Below are positions 34,611 to 48,862 of a stretch of 64,000 nt of DNA, piece after piece. Below the pieces are notes generated by a model, which was not told where the DNA came from, made no database searches, and was given only the letters and a program-made list of their open reading frames with translations. The position numbers were made by a program, and so were the translations under genes. Position 1 is the first letter of the stretch. Each line of letters begins with the position of its first letter. The DNA is from Brasenia schreberi (taxonomy: Eukaryota > Streptophyta > Magnoliopsida > Nymphaeales > Cabombaceae). The stretch is taken from assembly GCA_036023115.1 (NCBI GenBank), contig JAYKKT010000091.1, positions 34,707,501 to 34,771,500 on the forward strand, read 5' to 3'.

Positions 34611-37600
34611 TATGGTATCAGAGCCTCATTGTTGACCTTGTAAATCAGGTACGCAAAAAAAAAGTGTTCTGAAAAAAATAAAAAATATATATAGAAAAGA
34701 TAGAAGAGAAGAGAGAGGAGTAGATAGAACATCTGCGGCAAAGCACCATGAGTGGCTGAAAGGCTGAAACAGAGCCATAGTTCGCCGCAGGCTGAAAGGC
34801 CAAAAAAACCCCATAGTTGACTGCAAGCCGAAAGGTCGAAACCGATTCACAGTCGATCGCAGGGCAAAAGGCCGAAAAAACTGAAAAACACCACAGAGGG
34901 CCGCAGGCTAGGAACAGGTCTTCGGTAGACTCTCTCTCTCCCTCTCTCAAACTGTCTCTCTCATCACGATTTATATCGCCTAGAAAACCGTAGGTTGAAA
35001 CCAATGGTTTTTCGAAACCACTCCCAGTTTTGGAAAACTGCAAGTAGTTTTGATGAAACCGCCTTGGGCAGCGGACTAAAGGTCTGTTCTGCTCCGACCA
35101 ATTTTTAGATATTACCAAACTGCCCTTGTACAAAATTACGAAAATATCCAGATATTTTTGGGTAAAAAGATTGTTTTGCTCTTGTTGAAAAATCTATTTT
35201 ACCCTCTGACAGTTTGTGAAAATTACAAAATACCAGGCTGTTGTTTTACATTATTGTCCTTCTTGGTTTAAATTATTACATTACTGCCATTGTGTCAAAA
35301 GACAGATTTGTGCATGTACTTTTGAGAAAATTTAGATTCAAACTAAGGGTTAAAGTTACAAATTTAACCACGATCAGTTACGAATTTTACAAAAATACCA
35401 AGAGTAATTTTATGGGTGGGCATTTTAGAAAATTACAAAAGTGGACAGATAGTGAAAAATACAGTTTTACCTTTAGTATTTTTTGAAAAATGTTAAGGGC
35501 AAATTTTTTTGGGAAAATTACAAATTTATCTAAGGATGCTTATGAGTTATTTTTAGCTTGTTTTTTTGATATTATGCATCGTTCTTACAAGATTCCTGCT
35601 ATGTGTGTTTGTTGCTTATTGATTGTTTCCTTTTTAGACCGTCTAATTGTTATAATTTCCAAACACATAAAAATGAATTTAAGAATATGTGTATCGAAAT
35701 TGGCAAAAATCGAAAAACTAAATGGTCTGAACTTCCAAACATGGAAGAGGAGAATCCCACTTGCTCTAATACTTGAAGGTGTTGAGTATGTATTAAAGGA
35801 AACTGTGTGTCTACCACCAAATGCAACTAAGTAACAAATAGAAATATATAAAATATTTCTAAAAGATTACACAATAGCAATGACTATCATGTTGACATAC
35901 ATGAAGGATGACTTCATTAGGGTCTTCGAAAAATACGAGACCGCAAAAGAGTTATTCGACTCAATAACAGCCAAATATGACACAACTGCTAAACTACATG
36001 TATAGTTGCTACTATCAAAATACAATTCCTTTAAAATGAGAGAAGGAGATAACGTAGTAGAACATGTAAATCACATGTTAGTAATGGTTAGGGACCTAGA
36101 TGTGACAAAGTCAGTCATCCTAGAACCGATGCAAACATCAACAATCTTGAACAGTCTACCCCGTCATGGAACATGGTCACCACTGCCCTCAGGTTAGGGA
36201 CATAAATTAACCTTTCTGAATTGCCTCTGAAGATAGCAATAGAGTAATAACACATGAACAAGAATAAGAAAAAAAAGTTGCTAGTGGTATAAGATGAGAT
36301 AGGGTCTAGCTCAAAATCCAACCAAAAAAAAAATAAATCAAACGAAAAGTTTGGCAAGAATAATAAAAAGGGCAGTCAACATTTTAAGAACATGCAAGAA
36401 ACCTGAAGTTTGGTAAAATATTTTAGTTGTGAAAAGATGAGACACTAAAAGAGGGATTGCCACAATAAGAAAGGTGGAGGAAACAACCCACAGCACAAAC
36501 AATGAGAGAAGTAGGACATAATCAACGTGATATCAGAATATCTGTACATGGACCGCCCAATGACAGGTTGGTGGATAGACTCTGGAACTACCACACATAT
36601 CTCAAATACCAAGGAAGGGCAATTGATCTAAAGGAATACAAATCAGGCAAACATTGAGTGTACATTGGAAACAATACTTTCTCAGATATTTTGAGTACTG
36701 AGTCCTTTAAAATATTTGTATAAGGAAAATCGATTGTACTGACTGATGTATTCATTGTGCCATCAATAAGACGCAATCTTGTCTCAATCCCTACCTAAGT
36801 AAAGAAAGGTTTTGAGGTCAAGTTTATTCCCGACAATGTGACTATGGGAAAACATCGAAAAATATTATTCTCTAGGGAGTTTGATGTAGAGCATGAATTG
36901 TTTAAATTAAATGATAATGGAAATCCTTCTACTTATATTGATTGTACCTTTAATGTTGATGTAAATGTATGGCATAAATGCCTTGGGCATATAAGTCTGG
37001 AAAAGTTGAGAAAATTATCCAACTTTGACTTACTGTCTAGATTTGAGGAAAATACTTTCAACAAGTGTGAAGCTTATATAAAAAGAAAAATGTCAAAAAA
37101 AGTTTTTTCCAAATAGTCAACAAGGGCAACAACCCTATTGGAAATCATTCACACGGATTTATGTGGATCATTTAGAGTAAGGTCATATCGTGAAAAGGTT
37201 TATTTTATAAACGTTATTGATGATTACTCGAGATATACGTATTTATATCTTTTGGAAAATAAATTTGAGGCACTAGAAGCTTTTAAAGAATATAAGCATG
37301 AAGTGAAAAACCAATTGGGGTATTCAATCAAAGTTCTAAGATCGGATAAAGGTGGTGAATGTACCTCAGCAAAATTTCTTTAATTTTGTAAAGACTTTGT
37401 TACTGCAAAGCAAAATACAATGCCTATGACACCTCAACAAAATGGTGTAGCTGAAAGATATAATAGAACCTTGCTAAATATGATAAGGTCAATGTTGATT
37501 GATGCCTCTCTACTAAGGATATTTTGAGGAGAAGTAGTAAGTACAATAATATATATATTCAATAGAGTACCATGTAAAGATGTATTCACTACACCATATG

Positions 37601-39714
37601 AAATATGGTTTGGAAGAAAACCCAACCTAGGTCATATCAACAGGTGGGGATCTATTGCACATGTAAAGATCCTTGATCAGTCTAGAGACAAACTAGATAG
37701 TAGGTCCTTGAGATGTATATTCATTGAATATCTTAAAGGTTCAAAGGGATGTCAGTTTTATCATAAGGATCACAGACTGATAGAAAGGAGAGATGTTGAA
37801 TTCTTAAAAGATATTAAGAATGACATCCTGGAAAACAATAATGAATGTACTGATGATCTAATAGACCTAGATCAATCATCATTAAAACTTATAGAACATC
37901 TTGCTAAAACAATTGAAACCTTAAGTGGACATAAAAGGCCTAGGGTCACTCCATTCTACTTAAAGTATTATCACACTTATCTTGCAGAAGAAGTGTGTAA
38001 TTCGGTGGATTTAGATGAGTTGACTGATAACTTGACTTATCAACAAGCTATAAATTCATCGGAAGCATCAGACTGGGGGAAAGCCATGGATGAGAAAATT
38101 GAATTCAATGAAAAAAATCAAGTCTGTGAATTGGCTAATTTGCCAAAAGAAAGGAAAGATATAGGCTGTAAATTGGTTCTGAAAAGGAAATACAAGGTCA
38201 ATGGTTTAACCGACAAGTTTAAAGCGAGGTTGGTTGCAAAAGGTTTTTCGCAAAAGGAGAGGATAAATTATACTGAGACATATTTCTCAGTTGCGAAATT
38301 TATATCTATAAGAATAATCCTGGCAATATCTGCATATTATGACTTTGACTTACATCAGTTAGATGTAAAGACAACTTTTCTAAACAAAGATTAAATGAAG
38401 TCATATACATGCAGCAACCTGAAGGATTTACAGTTGAAGGCCAAGAAGATAAAATATATAGGTTGAGAAAATCCCTATATGGCCTAAAACAATCACCTCG
38501 CCAATGGTATTTGACCTTTCAAAATGTCATTACAGAACTTGGGTTTGTGGCTAATAAACTTGATCACTGTGTATATGTCTGGAACAGTGAGAGCCACTTT
38601 ATCATCCTATCATTATATGTAGATGACATATTGTTGACTGGAAATGATGATGAGATGATTGTCAAAACGAAGTAATGGTTAAACTCAAGGTTCGAAATGA
38701 AGGATATGGGGGAAGCATCCTGTATTCTTGGTATAAAGATTTCTCGAGATAGAGAATCTAAACTCTTATGCTTGAGTCAGGAGAGATATATAGATTATAT
38801 CCTCAAGAAGTTCAAAATGGGTGAATGCAAGTTTGCTGATACACCTATTGCAAAAGGGGTTAAAATAAGTAAGGTTGATTGTCTCGGTGAATGAGATGAT
38901 AAGCCTAACGTTCCTTATACAGAAGTTATGGGTAGCTTGATGTATGTAGGTTGTGTATAAGACCTGATATCAGCTTTGTTGTTGGTCTTCTAAGTAGATA
39001 TCAAAGTAATCCTTGATGGCAACACTGAATAGTTGTAAAAATGATTTTAAGATATCTAAAAGGTACAAGAGACTTGAAACTATGTTTTCAAGTAGATGAA
39101 CTGAAAGTGGTAGGATACTCAGATGCTGACTTTGCTGGAAGCAAAGATGACATCAAATAAATCTCAGGTCAAATATTATTATTTGGAGGTATTGTTGTTT
39201 CTTGGGCACGTAAGAAACAGGGTTGTGTAGCATTGCATATACAGAAAACTGAGTATATGGCTTGTTATATGGTTGCAATGACTGTTGTTTGGATAAGCCG
39301 CTTCATATGTAATTTGAAGTTGAAAATAACCGACGAGTCAGTTGTCATTTACTGTGATAACAATGCAGCAATTACTCTTATCAAGAGTGAATCAAATTGC
39401 TCAAAAAGCAAGCATATAATGATTAAATAATATTATGTTCATAATATGGTTATGAGAAAGGAAATATCCAACTCATACATGCCAACAAATGATATGTTGG
39501 TAGACCCTTGACTAAAGGCATAACAGAAGAACTTTTCTCAAAACATGTTACGAACATGAGTTTGAGGTATGTTTGATTGTTGTGTAGGGAAATAACCAGA
39601 CAACGCATAGTGATTGCAACAACAATCATGAAAGGACATTACTAGGTAAACCCTACAAAATTGAGAGGAAAACCAATATGTCAATACACTTAGCTCGAAC
39701 GACCAAGTGAGAGA

Positions 39715-40092
39715 TATTAGGTTGTGACCATTCTCAGCAACCAAACACGATAACGATTGGATTGATAATCCATATCGTTACCCATATCTACGATTGCAGA
39801 TAGGATAACCATAACAGCATAACAGCCAGACCGTTACCGAAGATCACGGTAACAGTCTGGATAAGGAAGCTCCGGATGAGGGAAGCCCAGTAGAATAACT
39901 CGAAAAGGAAGAGAACGCGCATACGATTCAATCATTGAAAAAAGCAGAAAAACTTTCCCTAAAAAATTCCACGGTGAGGAAACCTGAAATCTGAAACACA
40001 CTTACCCATTTCTTCCCTTACAAGCGTACTTGAAAGGGCTCAACAACAACTAACCGGAAGCTCGGAGAAAGCCAGACAAGGAAAACCTCACA
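39715..40092 (+). repeat. 3' LTR of the plus-strand copia element
   Basis: It starts TATTAGGTTG (TG mutated to TA) and ends CCTCACA. It lacks about 30 bases corresponding to the TATATATACAGAG region of the left LTR, which probably holds the TATA box. Confidence 0.93.
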
Positions 40093-40551
40093 TAAGAGAC
40101 CAACTATTCATTGTCATGGAACTCGAGCCACAATTCTTCCTCAAATCATTGTTAGAGTAGTTGGTTAATCGTGCAGTTTGATTCACCTGTTGCTTTTCTT
40201 ATCTTCCAGGCACCCCGAAAATGTGGCCCATACGTGCTTTAGTTTTGGGTCCTACCAAATCCGTCTAGATTATCTACACGGAATGCAGTAAGTACCTTGA
40301 AATATCACATCAATAGCCAAAGTATAGGGGTTGGTAATTATTGATAATAAAGTGTCAAAATCAAGTCGCAGCATGTTTAAATGTACGTTTGAATGCTGTG
40401 ACAGATGGAATCCATTGTCCCCAGTTTCCCCTTTTGCGGGACAGAGTTATGAATTCTTTGTACCTGCATAGCAACCTTCACCCTCGTATCTAAATCTCAT
40501 TAGAAATTCCTTAAAGCTACAAGAACAATAGCTAAGTTTTTTTTTTAGTAG

Positions 40552-41060
40552 ATGGGACTGGCTACTTGGATTCTTTGTTTTCATAGAGTTCAATTATTTA
40601 TTAATTAACTTAATATAAGATAGACCATTTTTTATTATTTTTTTCGATATTTTTATAGTTTTTCTCTCCTAACGCTTTTATAACTTAGTTTCTCGTATCT
40701 TCTTATTTGAGCTTCTTTCACTAACCTTTCTACGTGTTTAAATTATCTTAAACAAAATTTTTATTTTTTTATTTATTAGTATCACTTGTAATTTATTTCT
40801 AATAACCTCGTTAGATATACTATTATTTTTGTGTGATCACTCATCCATATCAATATCTTCATTTTTGTCACAAATATTATATATTAATAATTAACTATCC
40901 AACACGGAAAACCATAAAACATAGCAACACAAATTGTTATTTCTTAATATTTATCTTTCAAAATGATATCTTCTTGTCATATAAAAATTTATACACCTCT
41001 CAATTCCAAACCTAACATATCCATCAACTCTTTTATCATTCAAAAAATGAGATATCCTAA
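40552..41060 (-). mobile_element. RTE LINE 3' fragment, minus strand
   Basis: The segment matches the reverse complement of the LINE 3' region (compare 27420-27660), including GGCTACTTGGATTCTTTGTT and CATATCCATCAACTCTTT. It is AT-enriched and without open frames. Confidence 0.75.
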
Positions 41061-41499
41061 GTAGTTAAAACTTTATTTATAAGAGATACAATGTATGCCC
41101 ATCAGTCTTTTTTCTAATTCATTAAAGCTACAAACACCTAAATGACAAGATCGAGTTCCATCAAACGAGCTATGAAGTGAGACGAACGAAATCAAAGCAT
41201 TTGTTGTTTATCCATCCAAAATGGTTTCAGGTTTTTAGCCAATCAAACTTGTCCCCAGAGATGGAACGGGACTCCTCCTTACCATGACATAACCACTGCA
41301 ATAAATATGCAGACGTCCATATGGGTAAGCTGTTCTCGTGCGGGTTCAGCACGACTTTTAGCGAGAGGCAATCTACCATGATTAAATAGAGCGAAAGTGC
41401 ATAGGAACATCATGACTCGAGGGAAATTGGCAAAACACAAACAAACCAGAATGACAAGGTCACGGATTTGCCACTAAATCGGAATTTACCACTTGTTTT

Positions 41500-41766
41500 C
41501 TTGCCTTCAAATCTCTCTCTCTCTCTCTCCAACTGAGGTGGCAGGCCCGTTCGAAATCCCCGCAACTAAAGCCGCCAATCGAAGGAGTCGAGGAGGGGCC
41601 TTCTCTCTCTCTCTAACCACCACCACTTCTCCTTTTTTTGCCTTCTCTGTTTTCTTAGTACCAGTTTCCCTATATTTTTGGTATATACTGCGACGGTGGT
41701 GGAATGGGGAGACGAAATCAACGCTACCATCATCTGCTTTCTGCCTCTGAAGTGGGAAATCTCTGG
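41500..41766 (+). promoter_or_regulatory. 5' leader exon of the coiled-coil gene
   Basis: A CT-rich leader (CTCTCTCT tracts at 41514-41530 and 41604-41616) ends in a strong donor CTCTGG|GTAAGT at 41766. An acceptor TATGTGTAG ends at 42486, 54 bases before the start codon. This fits a leader intron at 41767-42486. Confidence 0.5.
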
Positions 41767-42540
41767 GTAAGTTTCTTACTGACCTCCTCCGAGATGTTCC
41801 TTATTAGCCCATTTGCTTCCACTTTTCCTTTTGGGGATTTGATGGTCTTCTTCTCTGCTTTAGATTCTTTGAATATCTAAATTTCTCGGTATTGATTTGT
41901 TGGTTGCTTTTAGTTCCTTTCGGTTCCGCTTGTATTGGGTGTTTCTCTTTTATTTTATTTTTTTATGTGTGACTGTTGATTTGTATCTGTGGCTTTTAAT
42001 TTGAAATGGGTGCAACCATCATCGTGCGCGTGCCCTTGTGTTTTTGTTTGTTTTCTTTCGATAGAACACCCTTGTGGTTATTAGGTGCCTTGTGAATTGA
42101 TCATGATGGCTTCTGGGTATTTGCCATGTTGCTAAGATTTGGAGATTGAGCATTTCTGATTGGCAATGTTTTTATATTATGTTTCGTTCACTTTTGAACT
42201 ACTATTCGCAATCTCTTTTACTGCTGGTATTTTGCATCACCATTCTTGTATATATAGCATTTTAACTTTTCTTCTTTCTGGGTAGAAGTTTTGGCCATTG
42301 GGCGTCAAAAGTAGATAATAGAATGCGTTCAATCTCTTCGGACTTTATTTAGTGCATTACTACTCAGCATGATGTTCTTAATTCACATTGAGACTGATTT
42401 ACCTTTAATTTGGGGGTTTGTCTGAGTGGATGCAACTTTGTATTTGTTGTTATCATCTCTATGCAATTTTAATTGTTTATGTGTAGTTCATGAACTAGGT
42501 GCTCGGTCATTCCTGAGTGCAAGTACCATCCTTGCTTACA

Positions 42541-45500
42541 ATGAACTCAAAATCTGATGAGAAGCTTCCGAGAGCTCAAAAGTCTGTTAATCTCCACGGA
42601 GGAGTGCCAAGCTGGATTGTTATTGCTTGTGGTGCTCTGTTGGGGACCTTGTCTATTAGGTTTGGTTGCAAGTTGAAGCAAGTTCTTTTGGACAAACAAA
42701 CAAATGGTTCTGCCAACACATCAAGAGGTCTTCGTCTTTTAACACCTTGTCTTTTCAATTTGCATTTTCTCTGTCTTGTTAACTTTTGATGTTTCTCCAC
42801 ATCAGGTCATGCAAGGAGAAGCTCTAAAAGGATATCTGGAGCCTGCTCATTGCATTCAAACGCCTATTGCTCAGCACATGAGGAAGATGGCTACTGCCAT
42901 TGTCTCTCAGGTTTAATTGTGATACACCGTTGCTCTAGTGCATATTGCCTCAAACCATGATATTTCTCACTTCTCACACAGAAAAAGTACATAAACTTTA
43001 TCGTATGCCAAATATGGTTGAGAAAATTTTTCTGGTGTGCTTCTCTGTATGCAAGTTGTGATGGAAAACCAGAACCTTAGCTTAAAGCACACAGCTGATA
43101 GCCTCATGTCTCCTTATTTAGTTAGATGCCTCATTTCTCTTTCTTCTTCAATTCTCTTTCTTTATTCTTGATCTTAAACATAGATCTTTCGGAAATGCAT
43201 GATTCACAATTTCACATAATGTTGTATCATATTGGGTACCTATTCTTGTCTGTAATTGCACACTTTGCATCATGCTATAGTTAAGATTTGCCTGGTTATC
43301 TCATTTTTATGCTATATAACAAATGCCATCTTACCAATCATATGCACTTAAATCTGTGATTATCCATTAAGAGGTGTCATTCGTTATTGCTGTCCCATGT
43401 GGCAAGACTTTCGAAGTTGGATTTCTCCTTTCCTGCTAAAGGTTTTTTTGTTTTTGGTGAAGCAGTAAAAGTACCATTTTGTGCCTTTGTTTCTCACAGT
43501 CCTGAGTGATTTGTTTTGGTAGGTAGTGAGTTCAGGTTTTACAGCAACTATGATATTAAATTAATTAATTCTGTTAAGTTTAGGCTCTTAACATGGACTC
43601 AAAAGCGGTATTATGCGTATAATTTGTAGCATGTGATATTAGAAAGAGTATTGGAATCTTCTATCTACTTATCACACTGAAACAACAACAAATATGCCGA
43701 TGTTTCAGAGACATTTATGAATGTAATTGCACTATGATTATGCCTAAGCTACTGATGAATCAGCACAAACATTGCAAATTAAATTACTTCAGGGCGTGCA
43801 GACTTGAAAATTTTCCAACACCTATCCTGCTAAGCACTCTATATTGATTAATTTGTGCAAGCTTGCTATAGAACAATCTCATTTTTCAGTTATGGATTGG
43901 TCGTATTCACTAGTAACCAATACCTCCAATTTCTTAAGGTGACTTTTCCAGGGAAAATTTCTCTTTCAAATTGTATTCTTCACAAAATACCAAGGAAACC
44001 CTCTCAATAGTTCATCATTTTATTGAGATTTTAAGAACAATATAGTAAAGAAAACAAATAATAGCTGTTAGTAGTTAGTACTATTTCCCACATGAAAGTA
44101 TTAAAAACTGATAAGGTTGCAAACATTTTTAAAAATAAAAGAAACCACCCGTGGTAAAACATGTGCACCAAAAGATAAATAATGAATGATTGTTAAAAGT
44201 TGTAAAAGTGTTTGTTATTGTCACAATGTTTTCAAAAGTATCTTGAGAAGATACAATAATGAATGATTGTTAAAAATTGTAAAAGTGTTTGTTATTCACA
44301 ATATTTTAAAAAGTATCTTGATATTTATACAGTTTTATGGCTTATGAAATGTAACCTCAAAAATCACAAATTTAGAGGCATTGAGGATGTGAATGACCGA
44401 TGAATAGAGTGCCATATCTGGATGGATGCCATGTGGGCATCTATCTTCAAGAATATTATGAGTTGCCACTTGGTCTCAACTCCATACGAGACAGGCTTTT
44501 TAGATACTTATAATCTGCATAATTATGGAGGAGATATTTAGTTGGAATGCAGTGACACAGAATTTATCTGTAAGCATCAAGGGTTTGCTATGGTCGAGGA
44601 GGATCAAGTCAGGCAGAACAGGGCTTCTAGCTCTTTGGGAAAAGGTGACTAGTCTTTCAAAATTTTCTAGAAGCATGTCGGGGGAAATGGTGATTGGGTA
44701 CTCGGTGTCTGGGTTCACTTTTGAAGAATCGCTCAAGGCTATATACTTGGCCAGGGGCAGATGGTATCACTTCCACATTACTGGTTCTCTTGACATAACC
44801 TTTTGTATGGAAGTGGTTGATTGTGACAACATGGTGGATGGTTGAGATTGAAGGAATAACATGATATCTAAGGGTTCTCATAATTTCAGGGTGCCTTTTT
44901 TGTTTCTAGTATGTGGTCTTTTGCTGATCGAATTAGGTTCACTGATTTGTATCTCTTCACTTGATATGGATATCTCCTCGCCTGTTTTGGTTAATAAGCT
45001 TTCCTGTAAACTTGGCAAGTAAAAATAGAAACAAACCCTTTCCTGAGAATAATCCTAGTAAGTATCAAGTGGTTAAATCAATATAGTAAGAGAAATCCTC
45101 CATCACTAGTTCAGAAGGATACTCGAGTCGTGACCATGTTTCATCCCCCTATGCTATTCTTTTCAGTTATTCATTCGTAGCTTGTATATATTTACATAAG
45201 ATTTGCTTCCTTCATATGGAAGCTGTATGTTAGGTGCTTGCTAGTTGCTAGTTCAATTGCCTATTCATTAAACTTGGTAGAGTTCCATATGTATTATACT
45301 CTGTCAACTTTTCCTTTACTAAGACACGACAATTCCTATGGAAAGTGAGACTTTAGGTGCTTGGTGTTGCTCTTCTGAATAGAAATGCCATGCTTATATC
45401 ACCAACTAAGATCCCTTGGGTGATTATTTAATAGATCTAGTCAATATTGCATTTTCCAAACTTGATCAGTTTTTTTTCAATGAATCAGGCATCTCGATTT

Positions 45501-48462
45501 ATCTACATACCTAGACTACCTCAATTGGATGCTGTAAGAACTTGGATGCTTAGATACATCAGAGTATGCCACTGAAGGGTCTGTGATGTATGAGCTAAGG
45601 GTCTAAAACTGAACCTTTTATGGAGTATTATAATTGTTGCATATTTGGTTGCAGATTAGATTGCTGCCCTAGTACAAGAGAATTATTGCTTAGGTATGCA
45701 TTTGGTTTTAGAGAGATCATCACAATATTTGACATTCAAGTTGAGTAATGAGCTATGACATCAGTTTCTGCTGGGAATTGGGATTGCTTAGTTCTTCTCA
45801 TAAATGTCCATGCAAAGATGGAAGATTCCTCCTATTGCCATGCAGCATACCAAGATCAAGCATATCAAAGTAGCTTGACAGTTCATTCAAGAGTAGAATC
45901 AAGTAATTGATTCAATTCATTGTCCTATGAGGCAGGTTGCCAATTTTATCATAGTGTTTTGAGCTCTTCGCTGTGTAGCATATTCAAGACCAACCTCCCA
46001 AAATGGAGATTAACTGACCATGCCTGGTTTTGAAGGGGAAGAGTTGGCGTAGCATTCTATATACTGATTTGTTTTACTGTTTCCATAAGTCTTAGGCATT
46101 GGATTATGAATTGTGTAATTATGTCACATGGATGTAGTTACGGATGGTATAACTGTATGAGACAGCAACCTTAAAAATTTTGTGGGTATGGGTTCATCAC
46201 TATATATATATATATGTATATGTAGTAATGCAAAAGCATACCCACTTAAAATTTATATGATGTTTGATTTAGATAAGATTTAAACTTTACTTTTGAAATT
46301 ATAGCACTACAAAATCTGCAAATTAATAATAAGTTAGAATTGTTATTAAATTTTTTTATTTAATGCTGAGTAAGATACAAGAAGTACCAGCGTCAGTTTG
46401 TCCCTGAGTCTGTCAGGTGACAGGTTTACAATAAGATTGGTGTGCAGAAAATTTTGTGGTTCTTAATTGCCAACAAATTAAGACACCATTGCTTTCCCCT
46501 CTAAGCTCCTCCATTTGCCATACTGCTCATTTTTCTACATCCCATACTGCAGCAATCCACTTGTGGAGAAGGAAAATGTCTTTTACAAAATGAATGGCAT
46601 ATTTTCTCCTCAAAATCTTCTTCTTACCTGGTCATAATTCTAAAACACTCGATGTGGTTGGGCTGAATCTCATGTTAAGTCCTTTCTAAAATGGCTTTTT
46701 GGTATCTGGACTCTGAGCTTTTATAAATAACAAGATGGTGGGTTTGGATGATATGACTATTGTTGTTTGTACATAATTGAGAAGCAAGAAGAACTTGGCT
46801 TCTTTCGTAGCTAGACCTTGCCTCCTAGAGTGATGAGTTTAACAAAGTATGTGCCCTGCCCAATCCAGTGAAACATATGTAAGGATGGTTATATGCTCAA
46901 TTGTACTGATTCATGATCAAAATGATGTCTACCTGATGGATCTCTATCCTGTGAGGAGTATCTTTTGTATTTTCCTCCATTAATTTTGTGGTAGACACCT
47001 TGCCAGATATGGACCTTTCTCATCTTATACTCGATACCTTTGTCTGTCATGGGGCATTTGGTACTGATCATGCTCCGGATGAAATTATCAGCTATGTTTT
47101 CCCATTCCTTCTGCATTCCCATTTGTACTCTTGCTAAAGGGTTATAGTGAACATTCTACTTCATGGAAAGCAGATCGGTTACTATACTCATGATAATATG
47201 CTGCAATATGTGACACATTGCACCCTTTTATGTAATGAATAGTTTCGTGCAATCACACACTTTTCTCATTGACAGGCATGATCGTTTGTTCTTATTAGGA
47301 TCCTGTCTTAGTTTCTACATCTCCATACGAGATCCATGCCTTTTAATCCCTTTGCAACATTAAATGCGTTTCTCATCATTTTAATGTGGCGAAATTGTTT
47401 AAAAGCATCACATAATTGGACTTGTTATACATCTCATATCATTAGCACTGGACTTAAATAGTGCTGGAGCAACTTCGAGCACTGCTGACAGAAATGAATG
47501 AAGGGCAAGTGGCCTTTCACTGTGTGGCTTGACTGGAAGATCTTTACTAAGTATTCATGTCTTGCCTAGGGATGTCCCTGTCACTAGCCTGCCGAACCAA
47601 TTACGATGTTCCTTCAGTCTTTTAGTTGAGTTTATAACATTCACAAATGTCTTGATATGTAAACTTCAAGACTGAGAACTTCCCTGAATTTTGTGTAGAG
47701 ACAAACCTTGCTCCCAATGGAGCATTGACAAGAGATGCTGATCCGCTTGGGTGTCAACTAGCTGTTGTCACAAGTGTACCAGCACAGGTTTGTGAGCCAC
47801 AAGAAAAGGAAGTACCTGCGATTTGGGCATTGTCTACTGAGCACATCGAACTACCAAGAAGGCCATTCCACCGATCCACTGGCTCCGACTCTCCTTGTGT
47901 TTCAGAATCTGGTTCTGATATATTTAGCAAGCGTGAAGTCATACACAAGCTGAGGCAGCAGCTCAAGAAGAGGGATGAGATGATACTTGAGATTCAAGCC
48001 CGAATAACCGAACAGCAGAAATTCATGAATGAGCACATGCGACACACAACACACCTACACTCACAGCTTGATTCTGCAAACAGGTATCTGCTTGAAGCAG
48101 AGAGGGAGATCCAACGGTTGAGAAAGGCTATAGCAGACCACTGTGCTTCTGGGGATTCCAGATCACACCATGATCTAGTATCAACCAGAAACAGGCAGTT
48201 GCAAAATGGTTATGTCAACGGTGTGGTTGGGGAATTGGAAGCAATAAGTTCAAGTGCCGTTGGCATGCCAGTGATGGATGAGGACAGAGAGGCTGATGGG
48301 GAAAGAGTTGAGATGTTGAAGAGGGAGGTAGCAGAATTAAGGGAGGTTATGGAAGGGAAAGATTATCTTCTGCAGAGCTACAAGGAACAGAAAATGGAGC
48401 TCTCTTTGAAAGTGAAGGAATTGCAGTTGAGATTGGATTCACAATTACCGAATATCTTGTGA
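42541..48462 (+). CDS. Membrane-anchored coiled-coil protein, plant-conserved
   Basis: Three exons (42541-42727, 42806-42910, 47699-48462) join in frame to 351 residues. The start at 42541 is chosen because the family begins just before PRAQKSVNLHGGVPSWIVI. A hydrophobic segment (about residues 22-45, PSWIVIACGALLGTLSI) would anchor the protein near its N-terminus. Residues 165-173 form a SESGSDIFS motif, followed by a long coiled coil (about 172-245, REVIHKLRQQLKKRDEMI) and a second one at the C-terminus (about 292-350), ending in RLDSQLPNIL. Related plant proteins are often labelled golgin-like, but no function is established to my knowledge. The second intron is 4.8 kb, and I recognise nothing in it. 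The gene looks intact. Confidence 0.88.
42911..47698 (+). other. Long intron 2 of the coiled-coil gene
   Basis: The 4.8-kb intron is AT-rich. It has an imperfect direct repeat around TAATGAATGATTGTTAAAA at 44177 and 44253, and a TATATATATATATATG stretch near 46201. An open frame at 44525-44845 shows no known domain and is probably chance. Confidence 0.6.
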
Positions 48463-48862
48463 GCAAAGGAACCAATTTGTGTGCTTTTCTCTTGGTTTTC
48501 TCAAGTTTCGGGCTTCATCCCATAGGTTTTCTTTTCCTTTTTATGGTTTCTTGTTTCTTATCTCCTCTTAGTCAAATGATTCTTTTATAGCTATTTGAGT
48601 ATATGCAAGCCACTGTATGTGTCTTTAGTGTGTGTGTGAGAGAGAGACGTTCACTTCTAAAAGCCCTTCTGTGTACACAATCGATGATGATTGAGAAACC
48701 AAATGAACCGAATCAGGGTTTAAATTGATTGTATGAATCCTTTATACAGGTAAAGAATGTTCGTTTTTCTATTTGCTACCAGCTAAACAGAATTAACGTG
48801 CACAATGTAAATCAAATTTTTGGAAGCTCGAGATATTAACTGCATCATTTCCTGTGGGTTGC

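Larger units (their letters stand above)
34200..40092 (+). mobile_element. Ty1/copia LTR retrotransposon, complete but decayed, plus strand
   Basis: The LTRs lie at 34200-34610 and 39715-40092, flanked by the 5-bp duplication TAAGA (34195-34199 and 40093-40097). The primer binding site TGGTATCAGAGCC is at 34613-34625 and a purine-rich tract AAGTGAGAGA precedes the right LTR. The order is gag (35673-36400), protease relic with WWIDSGTTTHIS (about 36570), zinc-binding and integrase (36968-37500, with HTDLCGSF and RSDKGGE), reverse transcriptase (38030-38675, with YVDDILLTGND intact) and RNase H (about 39100-39430, with YCDNNAAI). Stops and frameshifts split it into at least nine pieces. Confidence 0.93.

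Noticed and set aside
44525..44845. 106-codon frame in the long intron of the coiled-coil gene
   Set aside because: No recognisable domain, no splice context, and length compatible with chance in this composition.
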